Assembly (NCBI RefSeq): GCF_049674955.1
Contig: NZ_CP187232.1
Coordinates: 248,001-312,000 of the forward strand
From: Sphaerisporangium viridialbum
GTDB taxonomy: Bacteria; Actinomycetota; Actinomycetes; Streptosporangiales; Streptosporangiaceae
Reading direction: 5' to 3'
DNA length: 64,000 nt
Position 1 is the first letter of the stretch, and each line of letters begins with the position of its first letter. Under the pieces are notes generated by a model. It did no database searches. It saw nothing but the letters and a program-made list of their open reading frames with translations, and was not told where the DNA came from. The position numbers were made by a program, and so were the translations under genes. Shown here one piece after another: positions 54,962 through 64,000 of the stretch.

Positions 54962-56002
54962 GTGACCACCGCCGCCACCGCCGCCCCCTCCGGCATCGCC
55001 GCTCCCTCCACTCGCGATCCGTTCCTGGACAACGCCAAGTACCTGGCGATCATCCTGGTGGTGACGGGACACCTCATCGAGGACCTCCGGGACGTGCCGG
55101 TCGCGCACGCGCTCTACTTCTTCGGCTACACGTTTCACATGCCGCTTTTCATCACCCTGAGCGGCTACTTATCACGAAATTTCACCTTCTCGGCGGGTAA
55201 GGCGAGGAAGCTGATCAGCGGACTCGCCGTGCCGTACGTGATCTTCGAGCTGGTGTACTCGCTGCCGCGCCTCATCCTGTACGGGAAGCTGGACATCAGC
55301 CTGCTCGACCCGTACTACCTCACCTGGTTCCTCATGTCGCTGTTCATGTGGCGGCTGTCGACCCCGGTGTGGCAGCAGCTTCGCTGGCCGCTCGCCGTCG
55401 CGGTCGGGCTGTCGCTGCTCTCCGGCATGAGTGAGCTCCCCGACGAGCTGTCGATGAACCGCACGCTCGGACTGCTGCCCTTCTACGTCCTCGGCCTGAT
55501 GCTCCGCCCCGAGCACCTGGACTTCCTCAAGCGCCCCCCGGTACGGGTGCTCGGCGCCGTCGTCCTGGCCACCGGCCTCGTCGCCGCGCTGGCCTTCCAC
55601 ACCGACATCGCGACCGAGTGGATCCGGTGGCGGCACAGCAACGACAAGATCGGCGTGGGCGACGTCACAGGGACCCTGATCAGGCTCGGCATGCTGTCGG
55701 CCGGCGCGCTGCTGGTGGCCGCGTTCCTCGCCGTCACCCCCTCGCGGCGCACGTGGTACTCCGGCCTCGGCGCGGCCACGATGTACGCCTACCTCCTCCA
55801 CGGCCTGGTGGTGAAGGTCATGGAGAGGTACGACGACGGGCTGGCCACTCCGTGGGGCATCGCCCTGGTCGCCGCCTTCGGCGTGGTGCTCGCCACCGTG
55901 CTGTGCACGCCGCCCGTGCGCCGCCTCACCCGCTGGGCCGTGGAGCCCGACACCTCGTGGGCCTTCACGATGATCCGCCGCCCGCGGTCCTCATCACAGT
56001 GA
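54962..56002 (+). CDS. Acyltransferase family 3 membrane protein
   Basis: A 346-residue membrane protein from GTG 54962. A TAGGGT-like -10 ends about eight bases upstream and no ribosome site is seen, so it may be leaderless. Seen: DNAKYLAIILVVTGHLIEDL with the catalytic His/Asp region of acyltransferase-3 proteins, FFGYTFHMPLFITLSGYLS, and about ten hydrophobic segments. Such proteins transfer acetyl or other acyl groups to sugars of the wall or secreted metabolites. The substrate is unknown. Confidence 0.9.
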   Translation: MTTAATAAPSGIAAPSTRDPFLDNAKYLAIILVVTGHLIEDLRDVPVAHALYFFGYTFHMPLFITLSGYLSRNFTFSAGKARKLISGLAVPYVIFELVYSLPRLILYGKLDISLLDPYYLTWFLMSLFMWRLSTPVWQQLRWPLAVAVGLSLLSGMSELPDELSMNRTLGLLPFYVLGLMLRPEHLDFLKRPPVRVLGAVVLATGLVAALAFHTDIATEWIRWRHSNDKIGVGDVTGTLIRLGMLSAGALLVAAFLAVTPSRRTWYSGLGAATMYAYLLHGLVVKVMERYDDGLATPWGIALVAAFGVVLATVLCTPPVRRLTRWAVEPDTSWAFTMIRRPRSSSQ

Positions 56003-57895
56003 CCGGCGGTCCTCCAGCTCCCGTACGGCCCTGTACGCGGCGCTGACGGCGGCGTCCGCGTCCGCTCCGGGCACCGAGTCGGAGTTGGCGATCGCGATGC
56101 GCCCGAAGCGCCGCCGGGCGGTGTCGGCAGGGAACGGCCCGTCCGGGTAGAACGCGTCCCACGGCCGCGCGTACTCGGGGGCGTACCCGTGACCCCAGCG
56201 GTTGACGGTGAGCGCCTCGATATCGCGGGCCGGGTCGAACCCCCAGGGGCCGAGCAGCCGGGTGAGCTGCTCCCTGACGCCGTACTCCAGCGTGCCGTAC
56301 GGGGTGCCGAACAGGGCGCGGCGCCCCGCCACCGCCGCGTCCCTCGGCGCCATCCCTGGCGTGGCGGGGGTGTGGACCAGGTGGACGTTGATCGGCTCGT
56401 CCGGGCTCCTCGGGCAACGGTAGGAGCCGACGCTGACCGGCGGCGCCAGCTCGGCGGTGACCCAGTACGCCCCGGTGAAGCGGGCGCGGCGGATCCCCGC
56501 CTCCCTGAAGGCGCGCCAGTCGCGGAGCTGCGCCGTCGCGGACACGACCGGCAGCTTCACCGCCTGGCGCAGCGCCTCCTTCTGCTCCGCGGGCAGGTCG
56601 CGGACGAGGTGGGGGATCACCATGTTCCAGCAGGCCATGACCACCGCGCCCGCCCGCACGGTCCTGACCCCGTGGCCGTCGAAGTAGCCGACGGTCGCCG
56701 TCGCCGCCGTCTCGGCCGGGCCGTCGTTGCGCACGAGCACCACCGTGCTGGACAGGCGCAACCGCACGCGGTTCGCGGGACGATCCAGGCGGCCGTAGTC
56801 GAAGGACGTGGTGGTGATCTCCTCCACCGAGGCCGCCCCCGCGAACCCGGGCACCATGCGCGCGACCATCAGGCGGACCAGCGCCTGGTTGCCCTCGGGG
56901 AAGCAGTACACGTCGGCGTCCTGTGCCGCCCAGCTCCTGGTCACCCTCGGGGAGTTGTACGCCGAGGGCTTGGTGCCGTCCAGCTTCAGCCCCGCGAAGC
57001 CGGGATAGGTGAAGCGGTCGGCGCCCGCCCACGCGTCGATGGCGCCCAGCGCGTCGGAACCGTAGGCCCAGGTGGTGTTGGGCATCGTCTGGCAGAACCT
57101 GACGGCGTCGGGATGCACGCGGCAGACGTCACGGAGGAAGCCCGCGTACGTCAGCCCGGCCAGCCGTTCCTTCTTCTCCTCGTCCCGCAGGCCGGGAAAC
57201 CAGTCGGGGGGATCGTCGAACAGCATGACCAGGTCCTTCCTGGCCTGGACGGTGATCGGCAGCTCCGCGACCCACTGGGCGGTCGTCCTGCCCGGGTCGA
57301 GCACCACGAGCTTGTCGGCGCCGAAGGACTCCCTGTCGCAGAAGACGCCGTCGTGCATCAGCAGCCCGGGGTAGAGGTCCGGGTCGAGGTGGCCGCCGCG
57401 CGACTTCACCCCGAGCCCGGCGAGCAGGTCCTTGCCGTCCGGGGACCAGGCCGAGGGCGCGTACAGCGAGCGCGAGCCGCCGTGCCCGATCAGCGGCCCG
57501 GTACGTCCGGCGGGGTGGAACTCGTTGCGGCGGGCGTGGCCGCCGACGTCGTCGTGGTTGTCGAGGATGAGCACCCGCGCGCGGGGGTCGCGCCGTGTCC
57601 AGGTGTAGGCGGCGGTGACGCCGCTGATGCCGGCGCCCACCACGACGAGGTCGTAGCTCTCCCCGGTGGGCTCGGGCGGGCCCGCGCGCTCCCAGAACCT
57701 GCCGTCGCGCAGGGCGTGCGCCACGCCGAGCGCGTCGGGGGTGTCGCCCTGGAGTCCGTGGGAGCGGGCGGGGAGCCGCGTCGCGTGCCCGGCCGCGGCG
57801 GCTCCGGCGTGCCGCGTGCGGGAGCCGAGCGCCGCGCACGCGGCCACCGCCGCCACCCCGTCGAAGAAGTCCCTGCGGCTGATCTCGCGGTCCAT
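55994..57895 (-). CDS. Tat-exported FAD-dependent amine oxidase-like protein (spermidine dehydrogenase-like)
   Basis: A 633-residue flavoprotein from ATG 57895 (MDREISRRDFFDGVAAVAA). Seen: a Tat signal with SRRDFF, then YDLVVVGAGISGVTAAYTWTRRDP for FAD binding, and ARVLILDNHDDVGGHARR, typical of NAD(P)/FAD amine oxidases, with a C-terminal FAD loop. It resembles periplasmic spermidine dehydrogenase (SpdH). Upstream in-frame ATGs exist (58012), but the Tat start is more natural. Its 3' end overlaps the convergent acyltransferase gene by nine bases. Confidence 0.85.
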   Translation of the reverse strand: MDREISRRDFFDGVAAVAACAALGSRTRHAGAAAAGHATRLPARSHGLQGDTPDALGVAHALRDGRFWERAGPPEPTGESYDLVVVGAGISGVTAAYTWTRRDPRARVLILDNHDDVGGHARRNEFHPAGRTGPLIGHGGSRSLYAPSAWSPDGKDLLAGLGVKSRGGHLDPDLYPGLLMHDGVFCDRESFGADKLVVLDPGRTTAQWVAELPITVQARKDLVMLFDDPPDWFPGLRDEEKKERLAGLTYAGFLRDVCRVHPDAVRFCQTMPNTTWAYGSDALGAIDAWAGADRFTYPGFAGLKLDGTKPSAYNSPRVTRSWAAQDADVYCFPEGNQALVRLMVARMVPGFAGAASVEEITTTSFDYGRLDRPANRVRLRLSSTVVLVRNDGPAETAATATVGYFDGHGVRTVRAGAVVMACWNMVIPHLVRDLPAEQKEALRQAVKLPVVSATAQLRDWRAFREAGIRRARFTGAYWVTAELAPPVSVGSYRCPRSPDEPINVHLVHTPATPGMAPRDAAVAGRRALFGTPYGTLEYGVREQLTRLLGPWGFDPARDIEALTVNRWGHGYAPEYARPWDAFYPDGPFPADTARRRFGRIAIANSDSVPGADADAAVSAAYRAVRELEDRRSL

Positions 57896-58308
57896 CCCGA
57901 GCACGCGTCTCCGCTGTACGTCACCGGATCCGGGGGGCGGCTCGGAGACGGACTCCCCGTGCTCGTGTGCTCGTCTTCCCGGAAAATCTCCGCCAAGCGG
58001 GAAATGAGCCATCATGCCGCGATCATCAGCCGGGCGGAGCGGGAAACGGAGCGTGTCGGGGAGCGCGGGCCAACTCTTTTGGCATTTATTGCGCCGACCG
58101 CCCGGGTGACATCCTGCTTTGAGTGCCGATTCGCTGTTGTCGATGGGAACGCGGTGATCAGGCCGGTCGTTGGCCGGTTGAAGACGAGACGCGGACGTAC
58201 GAATTCGCGGTGAAGTGCTGTTCGGCACTCGCTCCGCTGATGATGTAACGCGGCGAACGGGGTAACGTTCGCGTTCACGGTCGATGTGCGGCGACGGGGT
58301 GTGTACGG

Positions 58309-58509
58309 GTGGTCGGCAGGCAGGGCAGGGTGACCGGCAGGATCGGGCCGGGCCTTGTGGGCGAGGTGATGGTGCCGATACGCGGGGGCGTCGAGGCCTT
58401 CTACGCCCATCCGACGGTTCCCGACGAGGAGATCCCGGTAGGGACGATCATCGTCGTCGTCGAGTATTCGCCGCCGCGCACGGTCTACGTGGCACGCGCG
58501 ATCGTCTGA
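58309..58509 (+). CDS. Short NfeD-like OB-fold protein
   Basis: A 66-residue protein from GTG 58309. Seen: GRVTGRIGPGLVGEVMVPIRGGVEAFYAHP...VGTIIVVVEYSPPRTVYVARAI, the pattern of an NfeD C-terminal OB domain without any membrane or protease part. The flotillin gene starts 34 bases downstream. NfeD and flotillin proteins typically work together in membrane microdomains, so this is the probable partner (inference). Confidence 0.75.
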   Translation: MVGRQGRVTGRIGPGLVGEVMVPIRGGVEAFYAHPTVPDEEIPVGTIIVVVEYSPPRTVYVARAIV

Positions 58510-58542
58510 CTCTTCCTCTCCCCCTCATTTTCGGAGGTCTCC

Positions 58543-60033
58543 ATGACCACCACGGAGCTGGCCATCTGGGCCGGCGGTGTCATCGTCCTGCTCGTCGTCA
58601 TCATTCTTCTGTTCAAGGCCGTCTGGCGCATCGCCGAGCCGAACGAGGCGCTGATCATCTCCGGCCTCGGTGCGCACACGAGGAACGAGCTCGCGGACAG
58701 CCTGGGCTTCAAGATAATCACGGGTAAGGGCGCGGCCGTGCTGCCCGGGTTCCAGACGGCGCGGCGGCTGCGGCTCGACAGCCGGGCCACCAACCTCCAG
58801 GTCAACTGCGTGACCCAGCAGGGCATCCCCGTGCAGGTGCGCGGCGTGATCATCTACAAGGTCGGCGACGACTTCGTCTCGATCGCCAACGCCGCCCGCC
58901 GCTTCCTCGACCAGCAGGACAGCATGAACGGCGCGATCCACGAGCTGTTCACCGGCCACCTGCGCTCGATCATCGGCAACCTGACCGTCGAGGACCTCAT
59001 CCTCAACCGCGAGCGGCTGACCGGCGAGACCCGCAGCAGCGCCGCCGACGAGATGAGCAAGCTCGGCCTGGTGGTCGACTCCCTCCAGATCCAGGAGATC
59101 GACGACGAGACGGGCTACATCCTCAACCTCGGCAAGCCGCACGCCGCCAGGGTCGCAGCCTCGGCCCGCATCGCCGAGGCCCAGCGCGACCAGGAGGCCA
59201 CCGAGGCCGAGCAGGTCGCCGCGGCCAAGAAGGCCGGAGCCGTCCGCGAGTCGCAGATCCAGCAGGCCGGATACCAGGCGGAGATCGACCAGGCCGCCGC
59301 CAAGTCGCGCCAGGCCGGCCCGCTGTCCGAGGCGACCGCGCGCCAGGAGGTCGTCGTTCAGGAGACCCGCGCCGCCGAGCTGGAGGCCCAGCTCGCCGAG
59401 CAGCGGCTGCAGTCCCAGGTGCGCAAGCCGGCCGACGCCAGGGCGTACGAGACGGTGACGCTGTCGCAGGCCGAGCGCGACGCCCGCATCGCCCAGGCGG
59501 AGGCCGAGGCCAAGGAGACCGAGCTGCGCGCCGCCGCGCAGGCGTCGCAGGTGAAGCAGGCCGCCGCGGCCGAGGCCGAGTCCGTGCGGCTCCGCGCCGA
59601 GGCGGCCGGCGCCGCCTCTCGCGCCACCGGTGAGGGCGAGGCGGCGGCGGCGCAGGCGCGCGGCCTCGCGGAGGCCGAGGCGGCCAAGGCGCGCGGTCTG
59701 GCCGACGCGGAGGCGGCGAGGGCCAAGGGTCTGGCCGAGGCCGATTCCATCAGGGCCCGCTCGCAGGCGCTGGCCGAGAACCAGGAGGCGGTCATCGCCC
59801 AGCAGCTCGCCGAGAACTGGCCGGCGATCGTCGAGGCGGGTTCGAAGGCGTTCGGCAACATCGACCACATGGTCGTCCTGAACGGCGCCCAGGGCGTGGA
59901 AGAGCTGCTCGCCAAGGCGCTCACGCTCGGCGGCACCGGGCTCGGCCTCGCTCGCTCCCTCCTGTCCGGCGCCACGCCGCCCAGCCTGAACGGCACCGAG
60001 CCGGTGGCGGACAAGTCCCTCGACGCGAGCTGA
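58543..60033 (+). CDS. Flotillin-like SPFH-domain protein
   Basis: A 496-residue protein from ATG 58543, with GGAGG seven bases before. Seen: one N-terminal membrane segment (WAGGVIVLLVVIILLF), an SPFH/band 7 domain (residues about 30-190, PNEALIISGLGAH...), a long Ala/Glu/Arg coiled-coil region (about 200-420) with EAxAxGLAEAEAAKARGLADAEAARAK repeats, and a C-terminal tail. This is the layout of FloT/YqiK. It organises membrane microdomains. The short NfeD-like gene is directly upstream. Confidence 0.93.
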   Translation: MTTTELAIWAGGVIVLLVVIILLFKAVWRIAEPNEALIISGLGAHTRNELADSLGFKIITGKGAAVLPGFQTARRLRLDSRATNLQVNCVTQQGIPVQVRGVIIYKVGDDFVSIANAARRFLDQQDSMNGAIHELFTGHLRSIIGNLTVEDLILNRERLTGETRSSAADEMSKLGLVVDSLQIQEIDDETGYILNLGKPHAARVAASARIAEAQRDQEATEAEQVAAAKKAGAVRESQIQQAGYQAEIDQAAAKSRQAGPLSEATARQEVVVQETRAAELEAQLAEQRLQSQVRKPADARAYETVTLSQAERDARIAQAEAEAKETELRAAAQASQVKQAAAAEAESVRLRAEAAGAASRATGEGEAAAAQARGLAEAEAAKARGLADAEAARAKGLAEADSIRARSQALAENQEAVIAQQLAENWPAIVEAGSKAFGNIDHMVVLNGAQGVEELLAKALTLGGTGLGLARSLLSGATPPSLNGTEPVADKSLDAS

Positions 60034-60110
60034 GGCATCGAAAGTGGTCCAGCGTTCCGGCGGCGAAGTGGATCTGATCGCCGGTCCAGTGGTTGCCTAG
60101 CATGGGGCTC

Positions 60111-60896
60111 ATGACGACGAACGCCAATGCCAGGGCGGCCGCGCTGCGTGCGCTGCACGTGCCGGGAAGCCCGCTCGTGCTGCCGAACATCTGGGACGCC
60201 GCCTCGGCGCGCGCGGTGGTGGCGGCCGGGTTCCCGGTCGTCGCCACCGGCAGCGCGGCGGTCGCCCCGGTCCTCGGGTACGAGGACGGCGAGACGACCC
60301 CGCCCGGCGTGATGTTCGAGGCGGTGGCGCGCATCGCGCGCGCGGTGCCGGTGCCGGTCACCGCCGACCTGGAGCGGGGGTACGGGCTCGCGCCCGCCGA
60401 GCTGGTCGAACGGCTGGCGGACACCGGTGCGGTGGGGCTCAACCTGGAGGACTCCGACCCCGCCACCGGCACGATGGTCGACGCGGGGAAGCAGGCGGAC
60501 TTCCTGGCCGCGGTGCGGGCCGCCGCGGCGGACGCGGGCGTCGACCTGGTACTCAACGCGCGGGTCGACACCTTCGCCCACGGCGAGGGCACGCAGGCCC
60601 AGCGGCTCGCAGAGGCGGTCGAGCGCGGGCGCGGCTACCTCCGGGCGGGGGCCGACTGCGTGTACCCCATCCTCGCCTCGGATCCCGACGTCATCCGGGT
60701 GCTCGCGGACGAGATCGGCGGGCCGGTCAACGTGCTGTTCCGGCCCGGCGTCCCGTCCCTCGCCGAGCTCGCCGAGCTCGGCGCGCTGGGCGTCGCGCGG
60801 GTGAGCTTCGGGCACGGCCTGCACGCCGCCGTCCAGGCGCACCTGGCCACGATGCTCACCGCGATCGGCTCCGGCGCCAGCCCGTACGACGCGTAG
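60111..60896 (+). CDS. Isocitrate lyase/PEP mutase superfamily protein
   Basis: A 261-residue TIM-barrel protein. ATG 60111 is chosen: TAGCAT ends seven bases before, suggesting a leaderless transcript; ATG 60093 is possible. Seen: LPNIWDAASARAVVAAGFPVVATGSAAVA, VPVTADLERGYG, VGLNLEDSD and LNARVDTF, the Mg and substrate motifs of this superfamily, most like carboxyphosphonoenolpyruvate or oxaloacetate-cleaving members. Exact substrate not assignable. Confidence 0.9.
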   Translation: MTTNANARAAALRALHVPGSPLVLPNIWDAASARAVVAAGFPVVATGSAAVAPVLGYEDGETTPPGVMFEAVARIARAVPVPVTADLERGYGLAPAELVERLADTGAVGLNLEDSDPATGTMVDAGKQADFLAAVRAAAADAGVDLVLNARVDTFAHGEGTQAQRLAEAVERGRGYLRAGADCVYPILASDPDVIRVLADEIGGPVNVLFRPGVPSLAELAELGALGVARVSFGHGLHAAVQAHLATMLTAIGSGASPYDA

Positions 60897-61022
60897 AGCC
60901 GTTTCTCCCCCTCGTCCCGGAGGTTGGAGTTCTTCCCCGCAGGGGAGGTACGGGCAGAAAGCGTGGTGTGCCCCCCGAAGGCAACGGTGTTGATTCGCCG
61001 AGTTGATGCGGGCGGGGGCGAA

Positions 61023-64000
61023 ATGGGGATCAGTGGTTTCCTGGGTCGGTGGCCGGTGCTTCGGCAGCTCACCGGCCCCGACCCGTGCGGACTGGGCGCG
61101 GCGGTCAGGTCACCCAGGACCGACGCGCTGAGGTCCCGCGTGGCCACCGCCGACCGGGTGGTGAAGTCCGTCTGCCCGTACTGCGCCGTGGGCTGCGGGC
61201 AGGACGTCTACGTGCGCGACGAGAAGGTCGTCCAGATCGAGGGCGACCCGGATTCCCCGATCAGCCGGGGCAGGCTCTGCCCCAAGGGCTCGGCGACGCT
61301 CCAGCTCACCACCGGCCCCGGCCGCGAGCACGGGGTGCTGTACCGCAGGCCGTACGCCAGCGAGTGGGAGCGGCTCGACCTCGACACCGCCATGGGGATG
61401 GTCGCCGACCGGGTGGTGCGCACCCGGCGGGAGACCTGGCAGGAGGAGTGCGACGGCAGGCGGGTGGCCAGGACCATGGGCATCGCCAGCCTCGGCGGCG
61501 CCACCCTGGACAACGAGGAGAACTACCTCATCAAGAAGCTGATGACCGGGCTCGGCGTCGTGCAGGTGGAGAACCAGGCCCGGGTTTGCCACAGCTCGAC
61601 GGTTACCGGTCTCGGCACCTCCTTCGGCCGGGGCGGCTCGACCACGTTCATGCAGGACCTGCAGCACTCCGACTGCATCATCATCGAGGGCTCCAACTTC
61701 GCGGAGGCGCACCCGGTCGGCTTCCAGTGGGTGATGGAGGCCAAGCTGCGCGGCGCCACGATCATCCACGTGGACCCGCGCTTCAGCCGTACGAGCGCCC
61801 TGGCCGACCTGTACGTGCCGATTCGCGCGGGCACCGACATCGCGTTCCTCGGGGCGATCGTCAACCACGTGCTGACGGAGGGAAAGGACTTCCGCGAGTA
61901 CGTCCTCAACTACACCAACGCCGCGACCATCGTGTCCGACGACTTCCTGGACAGTGAGGACCTCGACGGCATCTTCTCGGGATGGAACCCCGAGACGCGC
62001 ACGTACGACGTCACGAGCTGGCAGTACAAGGGGCCGCCGGTGCAGGCGGTCTCGGGCCGGCGGCTGCGCCTGGACGCCTGCCACCTGCCCGGCAGGAGCG
62101 AGGCGCACGGCTCGGGCGGCGCCCCGGTGACCCCGCACCCCGAGTGGGACGAGACGCTCACCAACCCCCGCTGCGTCTACCAGATACTCAAGCGGCACTT
62201 CGCGCGCTACACCCCCGAGGTCGTCGAGGAGACCTGCGGGATCCCGCGCGAGACCTTCATGAAGGTCTGCGACGCGCTGACCGCCAACTCCGGGCGCGAC
62301 CGCACCAGCGCCTTCGCGTACGCGGTGGGGTGGACGCAGCACACCGTCGGCACGCAGTACATCCGGACGGCGAGCATCCTGCAGCTGCTGCTGGGCAACA
62401 TCGGGCGGCCGGGCGGCGGCATCATGGCGCTGCGCGGGCACGCCAGCATCCAGGGCTCCAGCGACATTCCCACGCTCTACAACCTGCTGCCCGGCTACAT
62501 CCCGATGCCGTACGCGCACACCGACGAGAACCTCGACGAATTCGTGGACGTCATCAGCACCCAGAAGGGCTTCTGGGCCGAGGTCAGGTCGTACATGATC
62601 AGCCTGCTCAAGGCGTACTACGGGGACGCGGCCACCGCTGAGAACGACTTCTGCTTCGGGCACCTGCCCCGGCTGACCGGCTCGCACAGCACCTACGACA
62701 CGGTCATGGCGCAGCTCGAAGGCGTGTGCAAGGGCTACTTCCTGTTCGGCGAGAACCCCGCCGTCGGATCGGCGAACACCCGGCTGCAGCGGCTCGGCAT
62801 GGCGAACCTGGAATGGTTGGTGGTGCGCGACTTCACGCTCATCGAGTCGGCGACCTGGTGGAAGGACGGCCTGGAGATCCAGAGCGGCGAGCTGCGCACC
62901 GACCAGATCGGCACCGAGGTCTTCTTCTTCCCCGCGGCCTCGCACACCGAGAAGAGCGGCACGTTCACCAACACCAACCGGCTGCTCCAGTGGCACAACG
63001 AGGCCGTCGTGCCGAGCGGCGACTGCCGCAGTGACCTGTGGTTCGTCTACCACCTCGGGCGGATGGTCAGGGAGCGGCTGGCGGACTCCGCCGCGCCCAG
63101 CGACCGCGCGATCCTCGACCTGACCTGGGACTACCCGGTGGAGGGCGAGATCGCCGAGCCGAGCGCCGAGGCGGTGCTCCAGGAGGTCAACGGGTACGGC
63201 CCGGACGGGCGCCTGCTGTCGTCCTACACCGAGCTGCGCGGCGACGGGTCGACCTCCTGCGGCTGCTGGATCTACTGCGGGGTGTTCGCGGACGGGGTGA
63301 ACCAGGCGGCCCGCCGCAAGCCGCACACCGAGCAGAGCTGGGTGTCGCACGAGTGGGGCTGGGCCTGGCCGCTCAACCGGCGCACCCTGTACAACCGCGC
63401 CTCGGCCGACCCCGAGGGCAACCCGTGGAGCGCGCGCAAGGCGTACGTCTGGTGGGACGCGGAGCAGGGCCGGTGGACCGGGCACGACATCCCGGACTTC
63501 ATCGCCGACCGCCCGCCCGGCTACCGGCCGCCGCACGACGCCGTGGGCACCGACGCGCTGTCGGGAATCGACCCGTTCATCATGCAGGGCGACGGCAAGG
63601 GCTGGCTGTACGCGCCGGCCGGGCTCATGGACGGGCCGCTGCCGACGCACTACGAGCCGCAGGACACCCCCTGCGACAACCCGCTCTACCGCACGCACCG
63701 GAGCAATCCCGCGCGGCTGACGTACGACCGTCCTGGCAACCGCTACCACCCGCCGGGCAGCGAGGTCTATCCGTACGTCGTCACCACCTACCGGCTCACC
63801 GAGCACTTCACGGCGGGCGGCATGAGCCGCTGGCTGCCCTACCTCGCCGAGCTCCAGCCGGAGATGTTCTGCGAGATCTCGCCGGCGCTCGCCGAGGAGC
63901 GCACGCTGGAGCACGGCGGCTGGGCCACCATCATCACGGCCCGGGGCGCGATCGAGGCGAAGGTCATGGTGACCGACAGGATCCCCTCGCTGCGCATGAA
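61023..64000 (+). CDS. Formate dehydrogenase-type molybdopterin oxidoreductase, alpha subunit, Cys form (3' end cut off)
   Basis: About 992 residues are visible before the right edge. ATG 61023 (MGISGFLGRW). Seen: the Fe4S4 site C51-x2-C54-x3-C58-x27-C86 (VCPYCAVGCGQ, RLCPKG), the active-site cysteine C189 in NQARVCHSSTVTGLG (TGC, not a TGA selenocysteine codon), and the molybdopterin-binding regions (FGENPAVGSANT; FFFPAASHTEKSGTFTNTNR). It oxidises formate to CO2 and likely needs an iron-sulfur beta subunit, expected beyond the edge. No Tat signal is visible, so a cytoplasmic side is likely. Confidence 0.95.
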   Translation, partial: MGISGFLGRWPVLRQLTGPDPCGLGAAVRSPRTDALRSRVATADRVVKSVCPYCAVGCGQDVYVRDEKVVQIEGDPDSPISRGRLCPKGSATLQLTTGPGREHGVLYRRPYASEWERLDLDTAMGMVADRVVRTRRETWQEECDGRRVARTMGIASLGGATLDNEENYLIKKLMTGLGVVQVENQARVCHSSTVTGLGTSFGRGGSTTFMQDLQHSDCIIIEGSNFAEAHPVGFQWVMEAKLRGATIIHVDPRFSRTSALADLYVPIRAGTDIAFLGAIVNHVLTEGKDFREYVLNYTNAATIVSDDFLDSEDLDGIFSGWNPETRTYDVTSWQYKGPPVQAVSGRRLRLDACHLPGRSEAHGSGGAPVTPHPEWDETLTNPRCVYQILKRHFARYTPEVVEETCGIPRETFMKVCDALTANSGRDRTSAFAYAVGWTQHTVGTQYIRTASILQLLLGNIGRPGGGIMALRGHASIQGSSDIPTLYNLLPGYIPMPYAHTDENLDEFVDVISTQKGFWAEVRSYMISLLKAYYGDAATAENDFCFGHLPRLTGSHSTYDTVMAQLEGVCKGYFLFGENPAVGSANTRLQRLGMANLEWLVVRDFTLIESATWWKDGLEIQSGELRTDQIGTEVFFFPAASHTEKSGTFTNTNRLLQWHNEAVVPSGDCRSDLWFVYHLGRMVRERLADSAAPSDRAILDLTWDYPVEGEIAEPSAEAVLQEVNGYGPDGRLLSSYTELRGDGSTSCGCWIYCGVFADGVNQAARRKPHTEQSWVSHEWGWAWPLNRRTLYNRASADPEGNPWSARKAYVWWDAEQGRWTGHDIPDFIADRPPGYRPPHDAVGTDALSGIDPFIMQGDGKGWLYAPAGLMDGPLPTHYEPQDTPCDNPLYRTHRSNPARLTYDRPGNRYHPPGSEVYPYVVTTYRLTEHFTAGGMSRWLPYLAELQPEMFCEISPALAEERTLEHGGWATIITARGAIEAKVMVTDRIPSLRM

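Noticed and set aside
56189..58213. Long + strand frame opposite the Tat flavoprotein
   Set aside because: Shadow of a real gene with FAD and Tat motifs.
61110..63914. 934-codon frame opposite the formate dehydrogenase
   Set aside because: Shadow; the opposite strand has the Fe-S and molybdopterin motifs.

Overview
The window is high-GC actinomycete chromosome. Signs of this are strong bias to G or C in third codon positions, frequent GTG and TTG starts, a complete 'conservon' (cvnA-D), AfsR/SARP regulators, a WhiJ-like XRE/DUF397 locus and SapA-like secreted domains. The mix suggests a filamentous, sporulating genus near Streptosporangiaceae or Streptomyces. That placement is inference; there is no rRNA here.

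Layout. 1-11.3 kb: an AfsR-type regulator (cut by the left edge) with a membrane Ser/Thr kinase, a secreted GH64 glucanase, a small secreted protein, an M14 carboxypeptidase, a MurR/RpiR regulator and a MATE exporter. 11.3-12.9 kb: a DHFR-like reductase and an AraC regulator. 13.2-22.3 kb: a copper/heavy-metal island with a LAL-type LuxR regulator, two CopZ chaperones in duplicated blocks, two membrane proteins, a GNAT protein and a large CopA ATPase with an unusual C-terminal extension. It ends abruptly where a truncated gene start meets the tail of a tyrosine integrase, about 1 kb from a tRNA-Thr. 22.5-30.9 kb: a collagen-like secreted protein, an FAD monooxygenase with a divergent MarR, a multicopper oxidase, a DsbA-like protein, and a quinone oxidoreductase with a divergent TetR and two matching operators. 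31-36.3 kb: two paralogous secreted M23 peptidases fused to SapA-like domains, each with the same promoter and a long leader, the second divergent from another SARP regulator. 36.3-44 kb: STAS protein, VOC protein, the xylose operon (ROK repressor, xylA, xylB), a membrane protein, a lone Roadblock protein, TetR and DUF6204. 44-49.9 kb: a lower-GC accessory patch with a WhiJ-like locus, a HicB-like orphan, an HTH-ImmA/IrrE plus PIN pair, a NYN-domain remnant and a candidate small RNA. 50-64 kb: the conservon, an SDR, an acyltransferase, a Tat-exported FAD amine-oxidase-like protein, a short NfeD-like protein with flotillin, a PEP-mutase-family protein, and a cysteine-type formate dehydrogenase alpha subunit cut by the right edge.

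How the genes fit together. The copper island reads as capture (CopZ), export (CopA) and regulation. A 16-bp inverted repeat recurs four times, beside the regulator, both copZ leaders and copA, so one factor may control the whole set. The xylose genes form a classic repressor/operator circuit with the operator on the -10 region. The conservon is a G-protein-like signalling set. The most promising under-described items are the island with its shared operator and CopA fusion, the candidate sRNA near 49.7 kb, the ImmA-PIN pair, and the M23-SapA paralogs with conserved leaders.
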